Shown here: positions 6,932 to 15,141 of the stretch, piece by piece
Layout of the letters: every line of letters begins with the position of its first letter
Position numbering within the stretch: position 1 is the stretch's first letter
Source: Bacillota bacterium
Lineage (GTDB): Bacteria > Bacillota > Dethiobacteria > DTU022
Assembly (NCBI GenBank): GCA_012727685.1
Contig: JAAYGO010000020.1
Span: 1-20,943, forward strand
DNA: 20,943 bases
Direction of reading: 5' to 3'
Position numbers and translations under genes: made by a program
The notes under the pieces: generated by a model
Told to the model about the DNA's origin: nothing
The model's input: only the letters and a program-made list of their open reading frames with translations
Database searches by the model: none

Positions 6932-8350
6932 ATGGGAAGCGAGATCATAATTGCCTGTATCTGTGTGCCCTTATGCGGTTCTTTTCTTCTTCCCCTGCTG
7001 GGAATAATTAATGCAAAATTAAGGAATTTTGCGGCATTAGCTTTTACCGTGACTGCTTTTCTCTGTGCAGCCTTTGCTTTGCCTGCAGTTTTTGATGGAT
7101 CTCCCCTTAATATACATTTCGAGCTGCCCCTGGGATTGAGCTTCGGCTTTTATGCGGACGTGTTGGCCGTATTTATGGCCTTAACCTCTTCCTTTGTGGC
7201 CTCCATCATTGTGCTCTATTCATTTGATTATATTAAGCCCTATGAGCATCAGAATGAATACTACATGATGGTCTGCCTCTTCATCGGGACCATGATGGGG
7301 CTGGTCTTTTCCACAAACCTGATCTTTATCTATATCTTCTGGGAGATTTCCGCCATCTGCTGCTGGAGGCTGATCGGTTTTTACCGGGAAGAGATAACCA
7401 TTCGCCGCGCCAACAAGGCTTTCGTCGTTACGGTCCTGGGTGCCCTGATCATGCTGGTTGGCTTCGTGGGCATCTATGGGAATACCGGTACATTCGATCT
7501 GGCGGCGATGAAAGGAACCCACATCCCGGCCTGGATCGTTGTCCTGATCTTGTGCGGCGTGCTTTCCAAGTCCGCAACATTTCCCCTGCACAACTGGCTG
7601 CCCGATGCCGGCGTGGCCCCTTCACCGGTCACCTCGCTGCTCCACGCGGCCGTGCTGGTGAAGATCGGCGTTTACATCTACGCCCGCTTATTTGTCAACA
7701 GTTTGGCCATTGACAAGGTCTTCACTGTTGCGGTGCCGGTGATTGCCGCCGTCAGCGCCCTGGTAAGCGCGGGGGTGGCCTTGCGGGAAAACGATATCAA
7801 GCGGATCATTGCTTATTCCACCATCAGCCAGCTTGCATTTATCCTCCTGGGGCTGTCCGCCGGCACTGAGATTGGTGTGCTGGGAGGATTGCTCTACATT
7901 CTGATGCACAGCGTGGCCAAGGGGGGGCTCTTTCTATGCGCCGGGATTGTGGAACATAGTTTGCATACCAAGGATATCACCAAAATGGGCGGATTGTATA
8001 AGCGAATGCCTCTGACGGCGCTGGCTTTCATCTTCTGTGCCTTCTCAGTCATGGGCATACCTCCTTTCGGCGGCTTTTTTGCAAAATACCTGGTGATTGA
8101 CGGCATTGTTTCGGCAGGAAATACCGGGCTTGGCGCCGTTTTCATCGCCGGAGCGGTCATGACGATCTTATACCTCTCCAGGCTGTTTATTAAAGTATTC
8201 CTGGGGGAGAGCCCCTCCAGGCTGGAGGTAAAAGAAGGGTCGCCCTTGATGGTGGCCTCGGTGCTGATCCTGGCCATCCTGTCCGTTGCCCTGGGATTGT
8301 CCATAAGTTGGCCGTCAGGGTTTGTAGCTCTGATCGGAGGAGGGATTTAA
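6932..8350 (+). CDS. Antiporter-like membrane subunit 1 (NuoM/HyfB-HyfD type) of group 4 hydrogenase
   Basis: The 472-residue, highly hydrophobic protein is of the NuoL/M/N and Mrp antiporter family (about 14 membrane helices). It carries the ion-path residues of the family: E138 in FWEIS, K213 in LSKSATFPLHNWLPDA, and K244 in LHAAVLVKIGVY. The conserved GIPPFGGFFAKY stretch is near the C-terminus. GAGGTGG (6918-6924) lies seven bases before the ATG. The protein would form one ion-pumping module of the membrane arm. It lacks the long C-terminal lateral helix, so it is not the NuoL-type subunit. It is the first gene of a tightly packed operon and is followed by the next gene after a single base. 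Confidence 0.9.
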   Translation: MGSEIIIACICVPLCGSFLLPLLGIINAKLRNFAALAFTVTAFLCAAFALPAVFDGSPLNIHFELPLGLSFGFYADVLAVFMALTSSFVASIIVLYSFDYIKPYEHQNEYYMMVCLFIGTMMGLVFSTNLIFIYIFWEISAICCWRLIGFYREEITIRRANKAFVVTVLGALIMLVGFVGIYGNTGTFDLAAMKGTHIPAWIVVLILCGVLSKSATFPLHNWLPDAGVAPSPVTSLLHAAVLVKIGVYIYARLFVNSLAIDKVFTVAVPVIAAVSALVSAGVALRENDIKRIIAYSTISQLAFILLGLSAGTEIGVLGGLLYILMHSVAKGGLFLCAGIVEHSLHTKDITKMGGLYKRMPLTALAFIFCAFSVMGIPPFGGFFAKYLVIDGIVSAGNTGLGAVFIAGAVMTILYLSRLFIKVFLGESPSRLEVKEGSPLMVASVLILAILSVALGLSISWPSGFVALIGGGI

Positions 8351-8351
8351 T

Positions 8352-10214
8352 ATGCTTGCGGCCATCAGTTCTTTTTTGGGCAGTGGTGCAAATATTATCT
8401 ACTTCATGATCGTGTTGCCTCTCGCAGTGGGGGCCGTCTTGTGGCTGGTCAACAATTATTATTTCAGGCTGATCCTGGCCCTGCTGTCTGCGGCGGTCAA
8501 CCTCCTTTTTGCGGTCAGCCTTTACCGGTCGGAGGGCTTCTACCTGCTTTTCCCGTTTTCATCAGGTGGATTGGATATCGCTTTCAATGTTTACCGGTTT
8601 TCGTCCCTGTTTTTGACCTTTATCGCCGCCTGTTTTCTGCTGGTCATCCTGTATAGCGTGGTTTATTTAAAGGGCAAAAAGCATGCGGGCCTCTTTATGC
8701 TTTATATGTATATCAGCCTGGCCATGATGAACGGGGCCTTCATGGCGGACAACCTGGGGGTGCTGCTCTTTTTCTGGGAAGGGCTTCTCTGCACCCTCTT
8801 TGGAATCCTGCTGATCAATAACCTGCACAATCCCCGAACGGCGGTTAAGGCCCTGACCCTCTCCGGCACCGCCGACCTGCTGATGATGCTGGGAATCATC
8901 ATTACGGCCTACCAGGCGGGGACCCTTTACATCAGCCAGATGGAGAAGCTGCCCGTCTCTGGCCTGGCGGCCGCCGGCTTTGCCTGCATGATGCTGGGGG
9001 CCATCGGCAAGGCCGGAAGCATGCCTTTCCATAGCTGGATTCCCAACGCCGCGGAGGACGCCCCGACCCCCTTCATGGTGGCTTTCCCAGCAGCCCTGGA
9101 AAAATTCCTCGGCATCTACCTGGCGGCGCGCATCGCCATGGATATCTATGATCTGCAACCGGGAAGCGGTGCGAGCATTGCGGTAATGACCATTGGCACC
9201 CTGACCATCGTCCTGGCCGTGGCCATGGCCTTGATCCAGAAGGATATGAAACGGCTCCTCTCCTACCACGCCATCAGCCAGGTGGGATACATGGTGCTGG
9301 GAATCGGAACAGCACTGCCCATCGGGATCATGGGCGGCATTTTCCACATGCTCAACCACGTCATCTACAAGAGCTGCCTCTTCATGACGGCGGGAAGTGT
9401 TGAGCTGCAGACCGGAACGACAGACCTGAAGAAAATTGGCGGGCTGGGCAGAAAGATGCCCATAACCATGATCTGTTTTATCATCAGCGCCCTGGCCATC
9501 TCCGGGGTGCCGCCCCTTAACGGGTTCTTTTCCAAGGAGCTGGTGTTCGACGCAGCCCTGGAAAGCAATCTGGTCTTCTACCTGGGGGCCCTGCTGGGCG
9601 CCTTCATGACGGCCATTTCCTTCCTGAAACTGGGGAGGGCGGCATTTGGCGGAGAGTTTAAGCTGCCATCGGATCGCGGAGATGTGCGGGAATCCAGCGC
9701 CGGCATGTATTTGCCCATGGCTGTCCTCGCCATCCTCTGCGTGCTCTTTGGGGTGGCCAATACATTGCCCCTGGACGGCCTGCTGGGTCCCGCGCTGGGA
9801 GATACGCACAGGTACTCGGGCTGGCCGCACTCCGTGGTTCTGGTTTTGATCTCCGTGGCCGTATTGCTCCTGGCCCTGGGCGATCACCTCTATGGAAGCA
9901 AGAAATCGGGCGGTGCCCTGTATGCTGCCGATCATATTCATTACGCACCCGGGCTGCATGGCATTTATAACCTGGCCGAAAGGCAGGTATTCGATCCGTA
10001 TATGTGGATTATGCAATTGGCGAACGCTATATCCGCCGTTTGCAACTGGATCGAGCGTGGTATTATCTGGCTTTACGATGATGCTGTCACCGGCCTGGTC
10101 AAGGGTGCGGGCACTTTATTGCAGCGCTTCAACGACGGCAGTCTCTCGCGCTACCTGCTGGTGGCCGTTACCGGTGTGGCCGGAATAATTGTCATTATCC
10201 TGGCCATCAATTAG
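8352..10214 (+). CDS. NuoL-type antiporter-like subunit with lateral helix
   Basis: The 620-residue protein is of the NuoL/MrpA-N antiporter family. Ion-path residues are E143 (FWEG), K220 (IGKAGSMPFHSWIPNA) and K251 (ALEKFLGIY). The last roughly 100 residues contain FDPYMWIMQLANAIS, a long amphipathic stretch, and a final membrane helix introduced by NDGSLSRYL. This is the pattern of the NuoL lateral helix and terminal anchor, which clamps the other antiporter modules. That makes it the distal pump of a multi-module arm. GGAGGAGGGA precedes the ATG by six bases. The protein is complete. Confidence 0.9.
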   Translation: MLAAISSFLGSGANIIYFMIVLPLAVGAVLWLVNNYYFRLILALLSAAVNLLFAVSLYRSEGFYLLFPFSSGGLDIAFNVYRFSSLFLTFIAACFLLVILYSVVYLKGKKHAGLFMLYMYISLAMMNGAFMADNLGVLLFFWEGLLCTLFGILLINNLHNPRTAVKALTLSGTADLLMMLGIIITAYQAGTLYISQMEKLPVSGLAAAGFACMMLGAIGKAGSMPFHSWIPNAAEDAPTPFMVAFPAALEKFLGIYLAARIAMDIYDLQPGSGASIAVMTIGTLTIVLAVAMALIQKDMKRLLSYHAISQVGYMVLGIGTALPIGIMGGIFHMLNHVIYKSCLFMTAGSVELQTGTTDLKKIGGLGRKMPITMICFIISALAISGVPPLNGFFSKELVFDAALESNLVFYLGALLGAFMTAISFLKLGRAAFGGEFKLPSDRGDVRESSAGMYLPMAVLAILCVLFGVANTLPLDGLLGPALGDTHRYSGWPHSVVLVLISVAVLLLALGDHLYGSKKSGGALYAADHIHYAPGLHGIYNLAERQVFDPYMWIMQLANAISAVCNWIERGIIWLYDDAVTGLVKGAGTLLQRFNDGSLSRYLLVAVTGVAGIIVIILAIN

Positions 10215-10235
10215 GGGAAGAAAGGAGGGGTTTTT

Positions 10236-11693
10236 ATGCAAGTGATCGAGTCTAGTACAGTATTAATCTTTGCCGTTCCGCTTGTCATATTCCTGATCAA
10301 TAGTCTCTTTTCCAAGCGGCTTGCCGAGAAGTTTAGTATGGGCCTGGCCTATGTTGCCCCCATCACGCAGATTGTGGCAACGGCAGCCTGCTTTGTCCAG
10401 ATTGCGCATTTGAAACAGCATGATATTATTATCTCCTGGGATCTGGCCGGCGCCGTTTCCATGCGCTTTGCCGTACACACCTATTCCCTGGTGTTTTTAT
10501 TTTGCATCGCGCTGGTCTCCCTGGCCTCGATTATGGTGGCCAACCGGACGGTGCCCCAAAAGAGGACTGGATTTGCCAGCCTCCTGATGATGCTGATCCT
10601 GGGCATGAATGGCATAGTGATGGTAACTGATCTCTTTTCCCTTTATGTTTTCCTGGAAATCGTCGGCATCTCCAGCTTTGTTTTGATTGCCATGTTTAAA
10701 TCGGAGACCGGCCTGGAAGGGGCTTTTAAATACCTGGTGATGTCCGTCCTGGCCAGCATCATGATCCTGACCGGGTTGGCCTTTATATTTATGCAAACAG
10801 GAAGCCTGCAGTATGATCATCTCGAAGCTAGCGCCCTGGCCGGTCAAAGCCCCACTCAATTGGTGTTGATCTATGCGGCCATGATCCTGATGATCGCCGG
10901 CTTTGCCATTAAAACAGGTGCGGTGCCGTTCCATAGCTGGCTGCCCGATGCGCACCAGAGTGCAAACACGGCTGTCTCCGTCCTTTTGAGCGGCATCGTC
11001 ATCAAGGTGGCCGGGATCTATGGCTTGATCGTGATCACGGGATTTTTTGGCAAACTGCCCGGCATTAAACTGACCCTCTTCATTATGGGAACCATTTCCA
11101 TTATCATCGGTGCGCTTTTTGCCTTGCGGCAGAGTCATTTCAAACGCATCGTGGCCTATTCCAGCGTAAGCCAGATGGGATATATTCTCCTGGGGTTGAG
11201 CACTGTTTCTATGCTTGGACTGCTGGGGGCTGTAGCCCATGTGTTCAACCACGCCACCTTCAAGAGCACTTTGTTTACCAATGCCGCCGCTGTGCATGAA
11301 CAGACGGGGACGTACGATATCAATGAGCTGGGCGGCCTGGAGAAAAAGATGGGGGTAACCAGCTTCTCCTCCCTGGCAGCGTTCATGTCCACGGCGGGCA
11401 TACCGCCTTTTGCCGGGTTCTGGAGCAAGCTTTTGATCATTATGGCCTTATGGAGCAGTGGTGCCCGGGTATTTGCGGCCATCGCGCTTTTCGCCAGCAT
11501 ATTCACCGCGGCCTATTTCCTGCGGCTGCAGCGGAAGGTGTTCTTCGGCAAGCTGCGGGATCAGCTTGCCGGGATCACCGAAATCGGCGGCAGTGTAAAA
11601 CTGGCCCAGATCATGCTTACGGTGGTTACCATTGCAGCAGGACTGTTATTCCCCTTTGCACTTCTTTACTTTAGGGGAATTGGATTACTTTAG
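10236..11693 (+). CDS. Antiporter-like membrane subunit 3 (NuoM/N, MrpD, HyfF type)
   Basis: A 485-residue proton-translocating antiporter-like protein, the third in a row. Key residues are E141 (FLEIVGIS), K226 (FAIKTGAVPFHSWLPDAH) and K257 (GIVIKVAGIYG). The IKTGAVPFHSWLPDAHQSA stretch resembles MrpD and HyfF more than NuoM, so it may sit next to the J/K/H part of the arm (inference). The ATG follows AAAGGAGGGG. Three antiporter-like subunits equal the number in complex I and Hyf, against one in Ech, Hyc and the core of Mbh. Confidence 0.88.
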   Translation: MQVIESSTVLIFAVPLVIFLINSLFSKRLAEKFSMGLAYVAPITQIVATAACFVQIAHLKQHDIIISWDLAGAVSMRFAVHTYSLVFLFCIALVSLASIMVANRTVPQKRTGFASLLMMLILGMNGIVMVTDLFSLYVFLEIVGISSFVLIAMFKSETGLEGAFKYLVMSVLASIMILTGLAFIFMQTGSLQYDHLEASALAGQSPTQLVLIYAAMILMIAGFAIKTGAVPFHSWLPDAHQSANTAVSVLLSGIVIKVAGIYGLIVITGFFGKLPGIKLTLFIMGTISIIIGALFALRQSHFKRIVAYSSVSQMGYILLGLSTVSMLGLLGAVAHVFNHATFKSTLFTNAAAVHEQTGTYDINELGGLEKKMGVTSFSSLAAFMSTAGIPPFAGFWSKLLIIMALWSSGARVFAAIALFASIFTAAYFLRLQRKVFFGKLRDQLAGITEIGGSVKLAQIMLTVVTIAAGLLFPFALLYFRGIGLL

Positions 11694-11707
11694 AGGAGGG
11701 CGAGGCT

Positions 11708-12199
11708 ATGGAAGCCGTGATCTATATTTGCCTGGGCTTGCTATTCATCTGCGGCGTTTTAGCGGTGATGCTGCGCAGCTTGTTAAAATCAGCTATAGCC
11801 CTGGCGGGCGCCAGTGCCATACTGGCGATTATCATGTATCTGCTCGGTTCCGTATGGGCGGGAATCTTTGAACTCTCCGTTTGCGCCGGGCTGGTAACCG
11901 TCATATTTGTCAGTGCCATCAGCCTCTCCAATACGGACAAACAGGATCTCGCCAAGCTTTACGAGGATGCCAAGCGCATGTCTGCGCTGCCTGCCATCCT
12001 GATCATCTGTGGAGTAGTCTTGATCTTGATTGCAGCAAAAACACCTTTTATGCTGCCGGCTGCTGTTCCTGCGGCAGAGACGGCGGATAATTTCCGGGAG
12101 ATCTTTTGGAACCACCGCCAGGTGGATATCTGGGGTCAGGTCATCGTGGTCCTCACCGGTGCCCTTACCGTGGTGGCCCTGTTCAAGGAGCGTGAGTGA
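11708..12199 (+). CDS. NuoJ-like membrane subunit
   Basis: The 163-residue protein has about five membrane helices and a loop after helix 3. The central segment FELSVCAGLVTVIFV (54-68) lines up by eye with the NuoJ helix that carries the key tyrosine in VYAGAVMVLF, but that tyrosine is a cysteine here (C59), and a glutamate (E55) sits one turn before it as in MrpB/MbhD-type proteins. Its place between the antiporter genes and the NuoK-like gene is the usual J-K pairing. The ATG follows GAGGAGGG. The family is recognised from pattern and context, so assignment is less firm than for NuoL or NuoH. Confidence 0.75.
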   Translation: MEAVIYICLGLLFICGVLAVMLRSLLKSAIALAGASAILAIIMYLLGSVWAGIFELSVCAGLVTVIFVSAISLSNTDKQDLAKLYEDAKRMSALPAILIICGVVLILIAAKTPFMLPAAVPAAETADNFREIFWNHRQVDIWGQVIVVLTGALTVVALFKERE

Positions 12200-12516
12200 G
12201 TAAGATGGAGGCATACGTGGAAACTGGAATGCTCGTCGTAGGATTTTTGTTGATCGTGGCCGGTTGCTATTGCCTCATCCGCACCTACCATCTGCTGAAG
12301 ATCATTATCGGCGTGGAGGTGGCCATGAAAGCGGTGACCATGTTTGTCATTCTCGCCGGATTTATTAACGGGAAGATTGCTCTGGCGCAAGCATTTGTGA
12401 TTACGGTCATCGTCATCGAGGTGGTGGTCGCCGTGGTGGCGGTAGGGCTGGCCATAAACCTGTATCGCATTTACGGAAACATGGATATCCGTAATTTGAG
12501 AAAACTGAAAGGATAG
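12196..12516 (+). CDS. NuoK/MrpC-like membrane subunit
   Basis: The 106-residue protein has three membrane helices. The two membrane glutamates of NuoK are present at E41 (GVEVAMKA) and E75 (VIEVVVAVVAV), so the proton path through this subunit appears intact. I chose GTG at 12196, which overlaps the previous stop (GTGA) and has AAGGAG five bases upstream; an ATG at 12205 is too far from that site. It follows the J-like gene, as in complex I. Confidence 0.83.
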   Translation: MSKMEAYVETGMLVVGFLLIVAGCYCLIRTYHLLKIIIGVEVAMKAVTMFVILAGFINGKIALAQAFVITVIVIEVVVAVVAVGLAINLYRIYGNMDIRNLRKLKG

Positions 12517-12528
12517 GGGGATCAAGAG

Positions 12529-12849
12529 ATGGTTGGATTACTCTATTCGCCTCCCATAGTATTTTTGATTTTCCTGGTCATCTTCCTGGCGAGTGCCAAG
12601 GCTTTTTCCCTCTATGCTTATAGCAACGCGCAGAGGGAGCACGGCCTGGACGCCTATGCCTGTGGGCAGCGCAATGTCCGGCATTATATCAACCCTGATT
12701 ACAGCCAGTTCTTTCCCTTTGCCTTTTTCTTCACGATCATGCATGTTTTGGTCCTGGTGGTCGCGACCGCTTCCTACGAAGCGCTGCTGCTGCCAATTAT
12801 CTATGTAGCGGCGGGGATACTGGCCATGGTAATCATCTTTAAGAATTGA
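12529..12849 (+). CDS. NuoA-like membrane subunit (divergent)
   Basis: The 106-residue protein has about three membrane helices and a loop with DAYACGQ, recalling the YECG loop of NuoA, at the NuoA position directly before the NuoB-like gene. After the loop, NuoA proteins have FDVE with two membrane acids; here the matching stretch is FFFTIMHVLVLVV, with His and no acids. It is therefore a NuoA-like subunit with an altered helix 2. Group 4 hydrogenases such as Hyc, Hyf and Ech do not usually carry a NuoA. The alternative is an unrelated three-helix protein that occupies the same place. Confidence 0.65.
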   Translation: MVGLLYSPPIVFLIFLVIFLASAKAFSLYAYSNAQREHGLDAYACGQRNVRHYINPDYSQFFPFAFFFTIMHVLVLVVATASYEALLLPIIYVAAGILAMVIIFKN

Positions 12850-12897
12850 ACCGCCGTTAATTGGCGAACGTTATAAACGTAAAGAGGTGAACATGTC

Positions 12898-13410
12898 TTG
12901 AGCCTTATAAAAAAAGCCATAGACTGGGGGACGCGAAAGTCGCCCTGGATTATCCATTTCAATGCGGGCTCTTGCAACGGCTGCGATATCGAGATCGTGG
13001 ATGCCTTGACACCGCGGTTTGATCTGGAGCGGTTGGGCATTCTGCAGCGGGGCACGCCACGCCATGCCGATATCCTGGTCTGCACCGGGGCTGTCAGCCT
13101 GCAGACCAAGGACCGGCTGAAGCAGATCTACGACCAGATGCCTGAGCCGAAGTTTGTCATCGCCACGGGGACATGCGCCTGTTCCGGCGGGGTGTTTGAT
13201 GGCTGCTATTGCGTCCTGGGCGGCATAGACCGCGTTATACCGGTAGATGTTTATATCCCCGGTTGCGCGGTCCGCCCGGAAGCGATTATCAGTGCCGTGG
13301 TCAAGCTGTTGGGTGCCCTGGAGGCGCAGCAAAAAGGAGGTGGCAAGGATGCAGAACGAAGAAGCGATTATTCAACAGTTGGTCGAGAAATTCAGTCTTT
13401 TGAAGGATAA
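12898..13410 (+). CDS. NiFe hydrogenase small subunit, group 4 (NuoB-like)
   Basis: The 170-residue electron-transfer subunit carries the 4Fe-4S cluster nearest the NiFe site. The cluster cysteines are C26 and C29 (GSCNGCDIE), C93 (GTCACSGG) and C123 (PGCAVRPE). C26-x-x-C29 is the hydrogenase-type spacing; complex I NuoB has adjacent cysteines there. It has a single-cluster short form with no signal peptide, so it faces the cytoplasm. The start is TTG at 12898, eight bases after AGAGGTG; an ATG at 12893 is out of frame and meets TGA after two codons. The last 20 codons overlap the next gene in another frame. Confidence 0.93.
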   Translation: MSLIKKAIDWGTRKSPWIIHFNAGSCNGCDIEIVDALTPRFDLERLGILQRGTPRHADILVCTGAVSLQTKDRLKQIYDQMPEPKFVIATGTCACSGGVFDGCYCVLGGIDRVIPVDVYIPGCAVRPEAIISAVVKLLGALEAQQKGGGKDAERRSDYSTVGREIQSFEG

Positions 13411-13870
13411 ATTGCATGTCCCGAGAGCGAAGCGGATCGTTTCCGACTTTCTTACCCGGGAGGAATTCGAACAGGTCTTGCCCTACGTGCGCGAGGAAAT
13501 GGGTTTCTACCGGGCCAGCCATGTTTTGGGGACGGATGAAGGGGAAGATCTCGGCTTCATTTATCTATTAACCAACGATGAGGGGATCATCTTTGCGCTG
13601 AAAGAGAAAGCACCGAAGTCCAATCCCAAAATAAGCTCCCTCTCCGGGGAGTACCCCTCCCTTGAGTTTCATGAGCGGGAGCTGGTCAGCCTGTTTGGGG
13701 CGGAGGTGGAGGGTTTGCCCAAAGGCCCGCCTTATCCCCTTCCGGATGGATGGCCTGAAGGCAACTATCCCATGCGCAAGGAATGGAATCAGGAATATTT
13801 CGATCCGCATACCATGACCTATAACCCGCCAGCAGAAACTCAGAAGAAGGAGGCGGAAAAAAGTGACTGA
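13349..13870 (+). CDS. NuoC-like hydrogenase subunit
   Basis: The 173-residue soluble protein is of the NuoC/HycE-N/EchD family, which joins the small and large subunits in the peripheral arm. The family signature is LEFHERELVSLFGAEVEGLPK and, downstream, WPEGNYPMRKEW. I chose the ATG at 13349 because AAAAAGGAGG (13331-13340) lies eight bases upstream; the frame is open from 13247 but that part lies within the small-subunit gene. Starting at 13349 leaves a 62-base overlap with the small-subunit gene. In Hyc and Hyf this domain is fused to the large subunit; here it is separate, as in Mbh, Ech and bacterial complex I. Confidence 0.88.
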   Translation: MQNEEAIIQQLVEKFSLLKDKLHVPRAKRIVSDFLTREEFEQVLPYVREEMGFYRASHVLGTDEGEDLGFIYLLTNDEGIIFALKEKAPKSNPKISSLSGEYPSLEFHERELVSLFGAEVEGLPKGPPYPLPDGWPEGNYPMRKEWNQEYFDPHTMTYNPPAETQKKEAEKSD

Positions 13871-15089
13871 ATACAACCGGGTAGTGATACCCATCGGACC
13901 GCAGCACCCTTCATTAAAGGAGCCGGCCTGCTTTACGGTAACCCTGGAGGGTGAAAAAATCGTTGATGCCGTGATCGGGATCGGCTATAACCATCGGGGA
14001 ATCGAGAAGGCCTGCGAGAGCAGGTACTATACGCAGATCATCTATCTCCTGGAGCGGGTTTGCGGCATCTGTTCCCACACGCATACTACCGCTTTCTGCC
14101 AGGGTGTGGAGGAGCTTGCCGGGGTGGAAATTCCCAGGCGGGCGGCCTTTATCCGCGTCCTGGTTGCCGAAATAGAACGGCTGCACAGCCACCTGCTCTG
14201 GCTTGGCGTGGCCGCCCATGAGATCGGCTTCGATACCATGTTCATGTATACCTGGCGCGACCGGGAAGCGGTGCTGGATATTCTGGCCGAGCTAGGCGGC
14301 AACCGCGTCAATTATTCCATCAACACCATTGGCGGCGTGCGCAGGGACATCGACGACTCCCTCAAGCAGGATATCTTGAAAATGGTCGATGCTTTGGAAG
14401 AGCAGGTAAAATATTACCGGGAGCTGGCTCGGAGCGAAACTACCCTGGCCGCCCGGCTGGCGGGAGTCGGAAAGCTTTCCCGGGAAGACGCCCTGAAATA
14501 CGGCGCGGTAGGGCCGGTGATCCGGGCTTCCGGGGTCGACTTTGATATCCGCAAGGTAGATCCTTATGCCGTATATGGGGAGATCCCATTTAAGGTTGTC
14601 ACGGACACCCATGCCGATGTCTTCGGCCGGACCGTGGTGCGCGTCCTGGAGATGCTGGAAAGCATTGAAATTATCCGCTATTGCCTCGAGAACATGCCTG
14701 ACGGCGAGATCACCGCGAAAGCGCCGCGGCGTATTCCCGCCGGGGAGGTCATCAGCAGGACGGAAGCGCCCCGGGGTGAGGATATCCACTATATCCGCTC
14801 CAACGGCACTGAAATTCCGGACCGGGTCCGGGTGCGGGCGCCGTCTGAAGCCAACTGGCACGCCATGAAGCAAATGCTGCTGGGCCAATATCTTGCCGAT
14901 GTGCCCATAACCATTGCCGCCATCGATCCTTGTTTTTCGTGCACGGACCGGGCCATCGCCGTCAATTCCGGCAGAGAGACAGAGCTCATGGATTGGCCGC
15001 GCCTCAGGCAGTATAGCGTCGACTGGTATAAAAAGAGGGGGATCGATGTATCCTCGGTTAAAATGCCGGAGCGCCGGAGCTATTTTTAA
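13863..15089 (+). CDS. NiFe hydrogenase large subunit, group 4 (NuoD-like)
   Basis: The 408-residue catalytic subunit carries both nickel-binding motifs: RVCGICSHTH (C67, C70) and DPCFSCTDR (C357, C360). Complex I NuoD lacks these, so this is a real hydrogenase. After R363 there are 45 more residues; in HycE-type subunits cleavage follows the matching Arg in CTxR, so a tail is probably removed after nickel insertion, and a HycI-type protease gene lies three genes downstream. The start is GTG at 13863, overlapping the NuoC-like gene by eight bases, with AAGGAGG nine bases upstream. The protein has no NuoC domain fused. It reduces protons or oxidises H2 in the cytoplasm. Confidence 0.96.
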   Translation: MTEYNRVVIPIGPQHPSLKEPACFTVTLEGEKIVDAVIGIGYNHRGIEKACESRYYTQIIYLLERVCGICSHTHTTAFCQGVEELAGVEIPRRAAFIRVLVAEIERLHSHLLWLGVAAHEIGFDTMFMYTWRDREAVLDILAELGGNRVNYSINTIGGVRRDIDDSLKQDILKMVDALEEQVKYYRELARSETTLAARLAGVGKLSREDALKYGAVGPVIRASGVDFDIRKVDPYAVYGEIPFKVVTDTHADVFGRTVVRVLEMLESIEIIRYCLENMPDGEITAKAPRRIPAGEVISRTEAPRGEDIHYIRSNGTEIPDRVRVRAPSEANWHAMKQMLLGQYLADVPITIAAIDPCFSCTDRAIAVNSGRETELMDWPRLRQYSVDWYKKRGIDVSSVKMPERRSYF

Positions 15090-15141
15090 AGATATTAACC
15101 TGTGAAGACTCTTTAAATCTCGAGATAAAGGGGATATGGGG

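Noticed and set aside
8667..10016. Long minus-strand frame of 449 codons
   Set aside because: It is antisense to the NuoL-type gene; its composition (rich in His, Gln, Gly) is what an antisense frame of a hydrophobic protein gives, and it has no ribosome site or known domain.
10497..11297. Minus-strand frame of 266 codons
   Set aside because: Antisense to the third antiporter gene, with the same artificial composition.
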